From Aspergillus flavus (taxonomy: Eukaryota > Ascomycota > Eurotiomycetes > Eurotiales > Aspergillaceae): a DNA stretch of 64,000 bases. Shown in pieces: positions 47,303-56,372 of this stretch (the stretch's first letter is position 1; each line of letters opens with the position of its first letter). The notes below the pieces were generated by a model. It worked only from the letters and a program-made list of their open reading frames with translations, did no database searches and was not told the DNA's origin. The translations under genes were made by a program, and so were the position numbers. Location of the stretch: assembly GCF_009017415.1 (NCBI RefSeq), contig NC_092409.1, positions 1,488,001 through 1,552,000 of the forward strand. Direction: 5' to 3'.

Positions 47303-48328
47303 CTAGTGAGTGACTTGGATAACAACCTTGCCGACATGCTGCCCCGACTCAAGTCTCCGATAAGCCTCACCATACTCCGCAAAGGGATAAACCCGATCAA
47401 TGACAGGCCTTGCCTTATGCCTCTCCATCGCTTGAAGCATTGCCTCGAAATCCATCCGCGAACCAATAGTCGATCCAGTGACTGTCAGGGATCGAGCGAG
47501 TATATCAATTGGCGGAAGGCCGCCCCCGAATCCGCTTGCAAAGCCAATCAGGACCACCACGCCAGTGATCTTAGTCGAGGCTGCAGACTTCACAATAGTT
47601 TTCTCTCCCGCGATGTCCAGCACCTTATCGACACCCTTTCCATCAGTCAAGGCGAGAATCTCGCGATCCCAGTCAGGACAGGTGGTATAGTTCACGACAG
47701 CCTCGGCGCCTAGTTCCTTCAGCTTGTCGGCCTTTTCGTCAGATGATGTGATGGCTAGGACACGGGCGCCGAAGATCTTCGCAAACTGCAAGGCGAAAAG
47801 CGAGACGCCGCCGGTGCCCTGGACCAGGACCGTCTGGCCCGGCTGGAGGGGCTCGATCTTGTTAAGCGCCGTCCAGGCAGTGACAGCTGCGCAAGGGAGC
47901 GAGGCGGCCTCAACGTAGGATATATAATCAGGGATAGGGACGAGTGCGTCTTCGTAGAAGAGCGCGTATTCGGCCAACAACCCGTCGACGGTGAAGCCAA
48001 CGCTATTGGAGCGATAGTCTGGGTTATATGGGCCACCGATCCAGTTTGTAACGCAACTAACTGTGACGCGGTCGCCGTTTTTAACCCGTGTTACGTCTCT
48101 GCCAACTGCAACTACCTCGCCGGCACCGTCTGATACAGGGACGACGTCTTCTTTGGTCTTCGCGGGATATTCTCCCCTCAATAGCGCTGTGTCGCGGTAG
48201 TTCAGTGAGGCCGCGTGTACTCTGATCAGCACTTCATGGGGGCCTGGGCTTGGTAGAGGTTCGTCACGAATTTCTGCGCTGGGTTTATTGCCTGTGGTAA
48301 CAATTCGGATGGCTTTCATTTGTTCCAT
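47303..48328 (-). CDS. MDR-family NAD(P)-dependent oxidoreductase (quinone oxidoreductase-like)
   Basis: Medium-chain dehydrogenase/reductase, 341 residues, no intron. The N-terminal GroES-like half carries LPSPGPHEVLIRVHAASLNYRD and VPVSDGAGEVVAVG, as in the zinc-independent quinone oxidoreductase / enoyl reductase branch. The zinc-binding GHE motif and the four-Cys lobe of true alcohol dehydrogenases are absent. The nucleotide-binding loop is VLVQGTGGVSLFALQFAK, and a typical C-terminal segment VIDRVYPFAEYGEAYRRLESG follows. A second ATG three codons in (MKAIRIV) is an equally possible start. Substrate unknown. It is divergent from the hybrid zinc-finger regulator, only 440 bp apart, which suggests that regulator may control it. 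Confidence 0.9.
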   Translation of the reverse strand: MEQMKAIRIVTTGNKPSAEIRDEPLPSPGPHEVLIRVHAASLNYRDTALLRGEYPAKTKEDVVPVSDGAGEVVAVGRDVTRVKNGDRVTVSCVTNWIGGPYNPDYRSNSVGFTVDGLLAEYALFYEDALVPIPDYISYVEAASLPCAAVTAWTALNKIEPLQPGQTVLVQGTGGVSLFALQFAKIFGARVLAITSSDEKADKLKELGAEAVVNYTTCPDWDREILALTDGKGVDKVLDIAGEKTIVKSAASTKITGVVVLIGFASGFGGGLPPIDILARSLTVTGSTIGSRMDFEAMLQAMERHKARPVIDRVYPFAEYGEAYRRLESGQHVGKVVIQVTH

Positions 48329-48768
48329 GGTTCAAAATAACGGAGGGCTTCGGCTGAAGGCAATTTGGCTTGATTGGAAAGTTGATTGTCCAAATAATAA
48401 TTGCGATATGGGTGGCAGGATCCTAGAGGGAGGAAGACCGACCTGTAAATTCTTATCTACTTATACATCTAAATTATATTAAGAGTGGGCGCTCCGAGCA
48501 GAGGCAGGTGGGCTCTCCGATAAGTTGACCATTCTATGAACATACTTTATGAAGTAGAATAGTTGAATTATTAATCCACAGGAATCTTACTAAGTCATTT
48601 TTAACTCTAAAAGAAATTCCTCGAAACCTTATCAGAATATCATTCAACTCCCTACTTACTAATCCCCCACAACAGATCTAGTCTTGAGGAGTAATCCTAC
48701 TCAGATAGAATCATCCGACGGGTCTTTATTTACATTACAGTGTTTACCATACTATATGGGTGTGCACA
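48329..48768. promoter_or_regulatory. Divergent promoter, MDR oxidoreductase / hybrid zinc-finger regulator
   Basis: A 440-bp AT-rich spacer between divergent start codons. No specific site could be identified. Shared control is inferred from arrangement only. Confidence 0.4.
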
Positions 48769-50077
48769 ATGGCATTCGTATGTCATTTCTCGCACTGCAA
48801 CGCGAGATATCAGCGGAGGGAGCATCTTCGTCGCCACGAGACGCAACATCACCGACGACAACGGTTCCAATGTTCAACCTGTAATCGAGAATTTGGCCGA
48901 AGGTAAGCGGGTATTCTCACCTATAAAAAGCTGAGTGCAATGGTTCTTAACACTGGTATCTCAGCGACACACTCCGGCGACACATGCAAAAGGTACATGG
49001 AGTAAAGGAATGTGCACCTCCCCCGAAACAAGCATGTACATACTGTCGAGATCAAAAGACTAGATGTCAAGGAGGGCCACCATGTAGCAAGTGCGTGTAT
49101 CGCGGAATAGACTGCTCCCTGAGTCGGCAGACTGAAGTACAACCTGGTGGTGATTCCAGCTGCCCACCAGACACACTGTTGAGTGATCACTCCGCTCATT
49201 CCAAGACAAGTCGCTCTGAAAAGGAAAGACACTTTCTTGATTTATATTTCAAGCTATTCCACCCTCACTGGCCATTTATTCACCAAGGCTCATTCCGTGA
49301 AGACGATGAAACACCCTTACTTGTCCAGTCGATGATTGTGATCGGTCTGTGGGTGAGTAAGGAACCGAATGCACAGTCAAAGGCAGTTGACCTCCACAAT
49401 GTCCTCAACTCGGCCATACATCAACAGAAAGTATGTAACCGAAACCCTCACTATAACCTAGTCTATTCCCCTGACCAAAAAACACGCAGGAAATATGGGA
49501 TGCTTCTATCTCAAAAGACGCAAGTAGTACCTGTTCCTGGCCGATACCGACCTATCAAGCTATCTTGCTCCATATAATTTTCGCCGTACTATACAAAGGC
49601 AGCGGAGCGCTTGGTCTGGACTTGAAACCTTCTCTTACTCCTGCTGTTGCCGATCTGCTTCACAGACTTGTCACGAGTTGCAGAAAGCTGGGCATGCTAT
49701 ACTATCCAAACATGCTGAGTCGATATGGTCAGAACGATCTTGCTTCGTTAGTCTGGATAGGTATCGAGGAAATCAAACGTTTTAATATAGCTCTCTTTAA
49801 GGTGTGCAGGGCTTTCAGCAGCTCAGGTGAACAGGGGAGTAGTATAGACAGCTCGAATATAACAGGGACAGCAAGCTGGAGGCTTTATGCACGCGACTTA
49901 CAGTTCCCATTACCAAGAAACACTCCATTGTGGGCTGCTACGAGCAGGGAGGAATGGGATTCTGCGGCTCCAGATGATGTATACGGTATTAGCCTAAATG
50001 ACACTTTGGAGGCGGAATGGATCTCAAAGTCAGCAGATGTCTTGGAGCTGACTGAGATTTCATTTCCATTCGGGTAG
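48769..50077 (+). CDS. Regulator with two C2H2 fingers plus a Zn2Cys6 cluster
   Basis: Probable pathway-specific nuclear transcription factor. Exons 48769-48902, 48965-49430 and 49490-50077 join in phase to 395 residues. Exon 1 starts MAFVCHFSHCNARYQRREHL, a C2H2 finger with a CX4C turn. A second finger, CSTCNREFGRSDTLRRHMQKVH, is split by the first intron. Directly after comes a binuclear cluster, ACTYCRDQKTRCQGGPPCSKC...DC. A start at the ATG at 48984 would remove both C2H2 fingers, so the upstream exon is needed. The C-terminal part has the fungal regulatory-domain segment FHPHWPFIHQGSF. At 395 residues it is shorter than many relatives, so a further 3' exon or a C-terminal truncation is possible. 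Confidence 0.8.
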
Positions 50078-50736
50078 GGGTGGTTTGATATCCAGGGCAT
50101 TACTAGAGTTAAAAGCACGTCACTAAACCTCTTCGGATACTTGAGGAGCTGTGCATATCGTACCTGATGATTTAAGTAACTAATTTCTGAGATAATATTT
50201 GTTTTCAATGTTCCAGACAACCATGTTAATCCGGCGAGACCGGAGTGAGACACATCTTCTGGCGTCAAGGAGCAGTATCCTTGTTCGGAGATTTTAATCT
50301 CATCCCACTCTGCTGGGGTGTATAATAAGTAATCCCTGGACTCAATATATACAGTACTAATTTAGCTAATAATATTAGTAACTCTTTTCTGCAAGGTAGG
50401 AGCTCACATGTCTTTCTTCATTCCTCATTCCCACATTTAGTTAGTAGTAGTTCTTTAGCATCAGCCGATGTAGTATCAATACGGAGCTGCTTTTAATTGC
50501 CACTGTTATTGCATGAATCTAGACCCTTTTTTCCCCTGGCGAGACTCGATTCCAATCTTATTACCAAGGGAATTGTTTGTACGTACAACTAGAAGAATAA
50601 ATACTTAGGCTGTCCACTGTGCAACTTTCTCACTGCCAATATGTATCCTGACTTTGCAGGTCATCTCTTCCTTTCCACGACACACATCTTTCACCCCTAT
50701 TCAAGCCAAAATTGATATCCTGCAGTCTCTGGGGAG
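50078..50736. other. Spacer between hybrid regulator and the 503-residue orphan
   Basis: A 659-bp AT-rich region with the 3' end of the regulator (or an unrecognised last exon) and the promoter of the next gene. A minus-strand frame that enters it is judged a shadow. Confidence 0.4.
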
Positions 50737-52248
50737 ATGGCTAATATCATAGCTGTCCATTACAATCTCGACCAAAAACACACGGTCAAGATTGAAAGTC
50801 TTCCAACCTCAATTGGAGAAAGCAAGGACGGTATAAATGACATCTCTTGCAATCTTTCCCCACCGGCTTCTACATATATAGAAGCAAGCATGGTAGACGG
50901 CATCTATAAACTACTCAAGGAGGTAGAGTCCCCAGAGTTCGACACTCGATGGCAAGAAACCCCCAGCGAGGCATTAAGTCCATCCGCCCAGCACGCAGCA
51001 TCCACATACCGAAAAACTCTCTGCCTCGGATTAAGATGCCTACCAGGAGAAATCACAATCCCCAATAACCAGACCTGGAACGACGCAATCGCATACTGCC
51101 GAGCAGTCATCGCCGCCCCCCAGGACTCCATTACCCGGGCCAGTTCATACTGGATCAGATCTTCTTCCGACATAAGCAAAGTACAACTGCAACGATTCGG
51201 ACCGGGAATCATTGCTGCAGCGCACAAGGGCAATTATGAGATTGTATCAGATCATTTCCAAGGAGATCGGCTCAAAGTGCCCCATATCGATAAAAAACAG
51301 AGCTTCTACCGGAATGCGCGGAATATGGATCTCGGTGCTTTCTTTTACCCGTCGTCTAGCCCACTAGCGGTTGGGGCCTTTGACTCGGGGATAGTGTCAT
51401 GCTCGCTGAGTATATCTGCCTTTCTGGACCCGGAGGCGGCTGTCAAAGGGGGGTCGATTTCGGGTGTTGCCATATGTGATGACTATGCTGCGTTCTCGCG
51501 TGAAGATTACGAGATTCGACTGCGTATAGTTGGTTTTGCGCTTGGATGTGCGTATGGATTCGGTGGGCAATTGGTTAATGCGATAATCGATGGGAGTATG
51601 TTGCAATGTGTTGGGACCGGTGACCAGCACACTCTCGAAGCTGCCATGGCGTGGAGAGTTATCAGTGGCTGTACATCACCGAACAGTGGGTATATATTCG
51701 GTAAGGAAAGTTTGGAAGAGGGACTTGTTATAACGGAAGTCGAAATCGCGATACATGACCTGCTAGACTGGAGATCTGATGTGGCGGCTGGGAACCATGA
51801 AAATGGGGTTTCGGCAGCATATGGACTAGGTATTGAAGACCCTTTTCACGCATACCTAGAGGCTACCTTGGAGCGAGCAGTATCTAATCCGAGATCTGGC
51901 GGGTATGCGATTGCGGCTATTGTCTATATGCACTTTACAGGTGTTAGATATGGTGCGTATGATTATCATGGTACACATGGGGAGTCATGCTCTGAGTGTG
52001 TTCGGATTCTTCGAGACGTGACAATAGGTGCGGGGCTGGTCTGGGCTCCGAAATCACCTCCTCGGAGCTTTGAGGATAGCGCCGGTATCAGGCAACTTGG
52101 GAAGACTTGGATCGATGAATTCAAGGACTGTGGTTTGGTTCAAGAGAGTCTCGGCTGGTTTCAACATCTTGTATCGACGGGAGAAATTCGACTTTTCGAT
52201 GTCCTGAATCCGATCAAAGAAGTTGATACTGAGGCCGATTGGGCCTAA
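50737..52248 (+). CDS. Unrecognised 503-residue protein with terpene-cyclase-like acidic motifs
   Basis: I do not recognise this protein firmly. It is an intronless frame of 503 codons with normal fungal codon use and clear start and stop, so it is very probably real. There is no signal peptide or clear membrane helix. The C-terminal two thirds looks helical and contains CDDYAAFSRED (Asp248-Asp249), HDLLDWRSDVAAGNHEN (Asp341, Asp344, Asp348, Asn353) and VRYGAYDYHG (Arg404-Tyr405). An Asp pair, then an acidic/Asn motif about 95 residues later, then an Arg-Tyr pair about 60 after that, loosely recalls the metal-binding and diphosphate-sensing motifs of class I terpene cyclases. None of them matches a canonical DDxxD or NSE motif. 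It may be a non-canonical terpene synthase or something unrelated. It follows the hybrid regulator on the same strand. Confidence 0.8.
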   Translation: MANIIAVHYNLDQKHTVKIESLPTSIGESKDGINDISCNLSPPASTYIEASMVDGIYKLLKEVESPEFDTRWQETPSEALSPSAQHAASTYRKTLCLGLRCLPGEITIPNNQTWNDAIAYCRAVIAAPQDSITRASSYWIRSSSDISKVQLQRFGPGIIAAAHKGNYEIVSDHFQGDRLKVPHIDKKQSFYRNARNMDLGAFFYPSSSPLAVGAFDSGIVSCSLSISAFLDPEAAVKGGSISGVAICDDYAAFSREDYEIRLRIVGFALGCAYGFGGQLVNAIIDGSMLQCVGTGDQHTLEAAMAWRVISGCTSPNSGYIFGKESLEEGLVITEVEIAIHDLLDWRSDVAAGNHENGVSAAYGLGIEDPFHAYLEATLERAVSNPRSGGYAIAAIVYMHFTGVRYGAYDYHGTHGESCSECVRILRDVTIGAGLVWAPKSPPRSFEDSAGIRQLGKTWIDEFKDCGLVQESLGWFQHLVSTGEIRLFDVLNPIKEVDTEADWA

Positions 52249-53658
52249 GATAAACTTTTGTGTTTATTATCTCTGCGCGTATACAGGACCGTGTCAACCA
52301 GGAATAGTACTATAAAATACCCTACAAAGACAGCAAAGAACCACAAAACCAACAATTTAATAAACACCAAACAACCCAAACCCCCTTCAGACACACGCAA
52401 CACTTCATAACCCTAACACACCAACGAACCAATCTAAACCCACCATTTCACCACATGCTCACGTAGTACATGGCAGATCTGCAAAGGAAAGTATGTACCG
52501 AGCGTCAGCATCGTCGTTTAATCGAAATAAGGTTTCTCAGGATCTGAGCATTATTGAGTTAGGGCTACTGAGTAGTTTCTTAAAATGCCCGAAGCGGAAA
52601 CCTATCGGACGACAGTTGCCCTCTATCCTGGTCTCTTCTTGTTACATTTATACTCGTAGAGCCATATAGTTTGAATACTGGATCCACTGGGATTTGGTAT
52701 CCAATCAGAGGGGTTTCTGGCGTTGAAGAAACTGATTGCGAATGAGTCTCCACTATATCGGAGTTGTTGGGTGGACGTGCTATATTGGGGGAGATTATAA
52801 CCTCAATTTGCATCAGGAAGGATTCGCTGAACGAGGTTTTGGGGTTGGGAGGGTATCATCTTCTTGACTAGAGATAAGGATGGGTATGTAAGGCGAGTTC
52901 AAGAGAATATTGAAATCAAAATTAGAAAAATAATAAATAAATAAATGAAAGATAAACGATAGTATGACTTGAGGGAAATAAAATCGTCAAACACACGCCA
53001 CACAGACCCAATCAGAACCAGGATACTGATTGACGATGCGCATTTGACACCGAGCATGTTAACAGACTAATAAACCCCTCTTTCAGCTGATCCAGTGAAG
53101 AAAACCAATGCCGGGGGTGTCGGCAAACTCCCTATACGTGGATAGCAAACGCCCTAAGTTAGCCGCCAATCAAGCCGGTGGTTTGCTTCCCAACTCCACC
53201 GGCTCCTTGGGTATCTACAGATGGCTCCCTACCAACGAGCATACTAAACGGGGGGTAAATAGTATAGTGAATTTCATCATCGTAGTTTCCGAAAGCGACA
53301 GTGTTTTATAGTGGTGTGCTTCTGCTAGTTTGGTGAGGGCGCTCTGGTATCTTCTTGACTACTGTTTCCTTTGCGGTACCTTCGTATATGAATTGTTTAC
53401 AAGACATATATATACTATATATGGACCCGCACAGTTCTTGAACAGTTGTGGGTGGGTGAAGCTTGAGATCATTTTTGGCTTGAGGTATCTTTTGCTCGTA
53501 CAGTGTCTGTCCTATTGTTATGGGAATTTTTAACTCAGGTTAGGCTCTCGGTTAGCAGCCATTTCTTCATGGTTATCGTCATAGCCTTTGGATGCGTTCA
53601 CAACTGTGAAGGCACATTCGTATCGTGGGTATAAGCAAACTCTCGCTGACAAAGGCAG
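52249..53658. other. Gene-poor stretch
   Basis: About 1.4 kb of AT-rich sequence with A-rich tracts (52320-52400, 52920-52950). Short open frames at 52580-52813 and 53108-53533 have no motif and unconvincing composition. Nothing else is recognised. Confidence 0.4.
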
Positions 53659-53856
53659 ATGTGTGAGAACGTGCGAGGTCGGTTCGGGGTCTGTGGCCAC
53701 GAGGCCACTGTATACATCGCGAGATGTGCAGTGGCCCTGCAGAACCAAGTGACGTGTCCGCCTAACCAACGCCAAGACGTCTGGGACTGGCAGGAGGATA
53801 AGGATAACGAAGAGTGTCCAGCATGCAGGGGGCAAACGCCACCCGAGACACCTTGA
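53659..53856 (+). CDS. Small Cys-rich hypothetical protein
   Basis: A 65-residue frame with CGHE near residue 13, an isolated Cys near 22, CPP near 33 and a final ECPACRG. A CGH followed by spaced cysteines and a terminal CxxC is seen in many short uncharacterised filamentous-fungal proteins and could bind zinc. The opposite strand carries a 101-codon frame without such a pattern. The gene may have a missing 5' exon. No function can be given. Confidence 0.4.
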   Translation: MCENVRGRFGVCGHEATVYIARCAVALQNQVTCPPNQRQDVWDWQEDKDNEECPACRGQTPPETP

Positions 53857-54094
53857 ACTAGAAGAGACGCGAACAGGGACGGAAAGGGAAAAATCTTGAG
53901 CGCTGCCTTGATCTGTAATTCACGCCTGGGGCAATGAATTCCTCATGCCAGCCACTAGTTTCTGTTCCAGTCTTCCGCCCCATGTATATGAGTTGGCTCG
54001 GGCTTTTGCGGAGTCAATCCATTGTGGGCGTGGAATGAAAATCCTAACACTAGAAGTAAGCCGTGTAGCTCGGAAGGAATGGGTGGCGACTCTC

Positions 54095-54493
54095 CTACCA
54101 ATTGTCACCCTGGCGGCTAGCCAAATAGACTTGATGGGGGATCTGCGCAACCTCGTCCGCCCCAAGTTCTGCACGAACGTCCAAGTCGAAGATAAACCAG
54201 CGCTTCACCGGCTTGGTCGAGTCGAAATCCGCGGGGATATGGACGTGGTCGTAGCCAGTAGGTTGGAGTGATGCACGGAATTCTCGGTTTAAGACTTCCT
54301 CGCAGAATGCACTCCCCAGAGTACTATGGCGTCGCTGTGGATTACCACCAATATCAGTGACGCAGGCAGAGATGATGACTCGCATTGGGCTCTCCATTGT
54401 GGTCCCAGTCCATGAGGGTCCAAAAGCAAACGGTTCCCATTTCTTGAAGAAACACTCTGTGCCTGAAGGGCCTCGAAGGATGATGATTTGCAT
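54095..54493 (-). CDS. Hypothetical protein (doubtful)
   Basis: A 132-residue frame starting MQIIILRGPSG; the frame is open upstream to 54595. Parts look protein-like (WEPFAFGPSW, KRWFIFDLDVRAELGADEV), but no domain is recognised and the plus strand also carries a long overlapping frame. If real, it may have further exons to the left. Weakly supported. Confidence 0.3.
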   Translation of the reverse strand: MQIIILRGPSGTECFFKKWEPFAFGPSWTGTTMESPMRVIISACVTDIGGNPQRRHSTLGSAFCEEVLNREFRASLQPTGYDHVHIPADFDSTKPVKRWFIFDLDVRAELGADEVAQIPHQVYLASRQGDNW

Positions 54494-54595
54494 TGACAGT
54501 AAAACCGGCCGGATTAATTTATTGACCGGTCTCTCGTCTTTCATTGTTTGTTTCACTTGACATGGATCAGCAAGATCTACTCTGTTTAATCTCAC

Positions 54596-55335
54596 TCCGT
54601 AACCGTTCCTCTCTTTCAGCAGGATTTCGATGGCGCTCTGGTGGTGTTTAAATGGCTGGATGTTAACGAGTCATGTCCATGGTGTCGTTGGTTGCAATCT
54701 GATTGGCACTAACTCTAATTAGCTTAGAAGGCTTCAGGTTTGATGAAATACTCCTTGAAAGGTGACGGTGAAGAGAATGAAGAGAATATTGCGAGTGGGC
54801 CAAAGGGTTCCTGTACGCTTCCCTTTTCGGCATGTAAGGCCAGTCACTAGTCTTCCTCAGACCCTAATAAAGTCTAGATCGATGCAAGGTAATTTCCTCT
54901 CCCATTACAATGATTGGAGTACATGCATTATTGCGGATGCTCTCTTTTTACTCCTTACTTTGTAGAAGTTTATAAGATATAAGCCTTGAACTGGCCATAC
55001 TTAAAAATGACCCTACATATCCAGATGACCCCCGGTCGCATCCAACGACAGTGCCCTATATTGACAACACGATATATCACAAATCTATAAGCATCTGTAA
55101 GGCTACTCTGTCTGTCTCTCAGACAGAGTTGATGATGTGTACGTCATTATATACACAAAAGCTTGTTGATTTAGGAACTTCAATCCCGCCATACGAAGAG
55201 ATCCTCTATGTGACAAGATGGGGATAAAGATGAGCTCATGGCAACGCACCTGCATTGTATTAAAATATGGCCGTACGACGAGGATGGTTCGATAGAATCA
55301 CTTACTATAAACAACCTCCCAGAAGTTGTTAAACG
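54596..55335. other. Spacer upstream of the RBR ligase gene
   Basis: About 740 bp. Two stretches stay open for more than 40 codons (about 54976-55225 in one frame and 55238-55371 in another) and could be unrecognised 5' exons of the next gene or decayed sequence. No start or splice pattern joins them convincingly. Confidence 0.35.
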
Positions 55336-56185
55336 ATGCAGATTCGGCGATATTTCACTCGCTCCATGAGCCAGCCAGACTCCTCGACCACAGGAGAAGT
55401 CTCTCCAGAAAGTCGTGAGATAAACACTACCACAATGCCAGCTTTACAAAGTCAGACCTCTGATATGAAACAGAAAAGACAGAACTCGCCGCGCCAAAGA
55501 CAAAAAAGAAGAAACCTGCAGCCAAAGCCAAGAAACTTGTCCAGTGTGCAGCGTGTACGGAGCCCATCGAACGCCGTGCTACGTTGAAAGCCCTATGTTC
55601 CCACAGTTATTGCTATCCCTGCATGTCCACATTTTTTGAGAGCACCCTCGACGGCAGTAGTTATTTCTGGCCGCCAAGATGCTGTTTCGAGGAGATCCCG
55701 CTTTGGCTCGCCAGTGCGTGCCTAAGTCAAGACACGACCAAACGCTTCAAAGACAAAATGACAGAACTTAAAGATACTAATAAAACATATTGTTCCAATC
55801 CGGACTGCGCACTATACCTTGCTCCTTCTCGCTGTCGCGATCGCTTCAGGGTATGCAACCATTGCCTCCAGAGAACCTGTACCTCTTGCAAAGAGTCCTC
55901 CCACCGAGGGATGTGCAACAATGTCCCTAACGACGGAACAAGACAATTTCTCAAATTGGCGGCGAAGAAAAAAAGGAGGAACTGTCCCCAATGTCTCCGT
56001 ATGCTGCAACGCGACCAGGGCTGTAGCGCTCTGTAGTAGGTGGAATCCCCTTCAGGCAATACCTTCACCAATCGATATTAATCGTTATAAGCTGTATCTG
56101 CGGCGCTGCCGTCTGTTATGAGTGTGGAAACACATTAGGGCAGTGTACATGCAAGATGGGAATAAAAGTGCCGCCACGATGGTAG
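55336..56185 (+). CDS. Compact RBR (RING-IBR-RING2) E3 ubiquitin ligase
   Basis: Three exons, 55336-55414, 55483-56032 and 56092-56185, join in phase to 240 residues. The unspliced sequence changes frame twice and looks broken, but introns of 68 nt (GTGAGA...CAG) and 59 nt (GTAGTA...AAG) restore it. RING1 is seen as CAACTEPIERR...CSHSYCYPC. The IBR is YCSNPDCALYL...CNHCLQRTCTSCKESSHRGMC. RING2 is CPQCLRMLQRDQGCSALLCICGAAVCYECG, whose Cys in DQGC is where RBR ligases carry the catalytic thiol, and it ends with a short CTCKMG tail. At 240 residues it lacks accessory domains. The 5' end is uncertain and the second donor is weak, so missing 5' exons or early decay remain possible. Confidence 0.62.
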
Positions 56186-56372
56186 GAAGTAATGGGAGAT
56201 GTTCTCTTTAGCCTCGTATTTCCTAGAGTCAATTCAAATTGGTCCAATCCAATCTTCAGGAAGAGATAGTGTTCTTCGAGGACGTTAGCTTGGTAGCCTA
56301 CGCAGGGACTTGAATATGCTGTCTCAGTGTATACATTCAATAGTCCTGTTATGCTTTATGTACATGTTGCAA

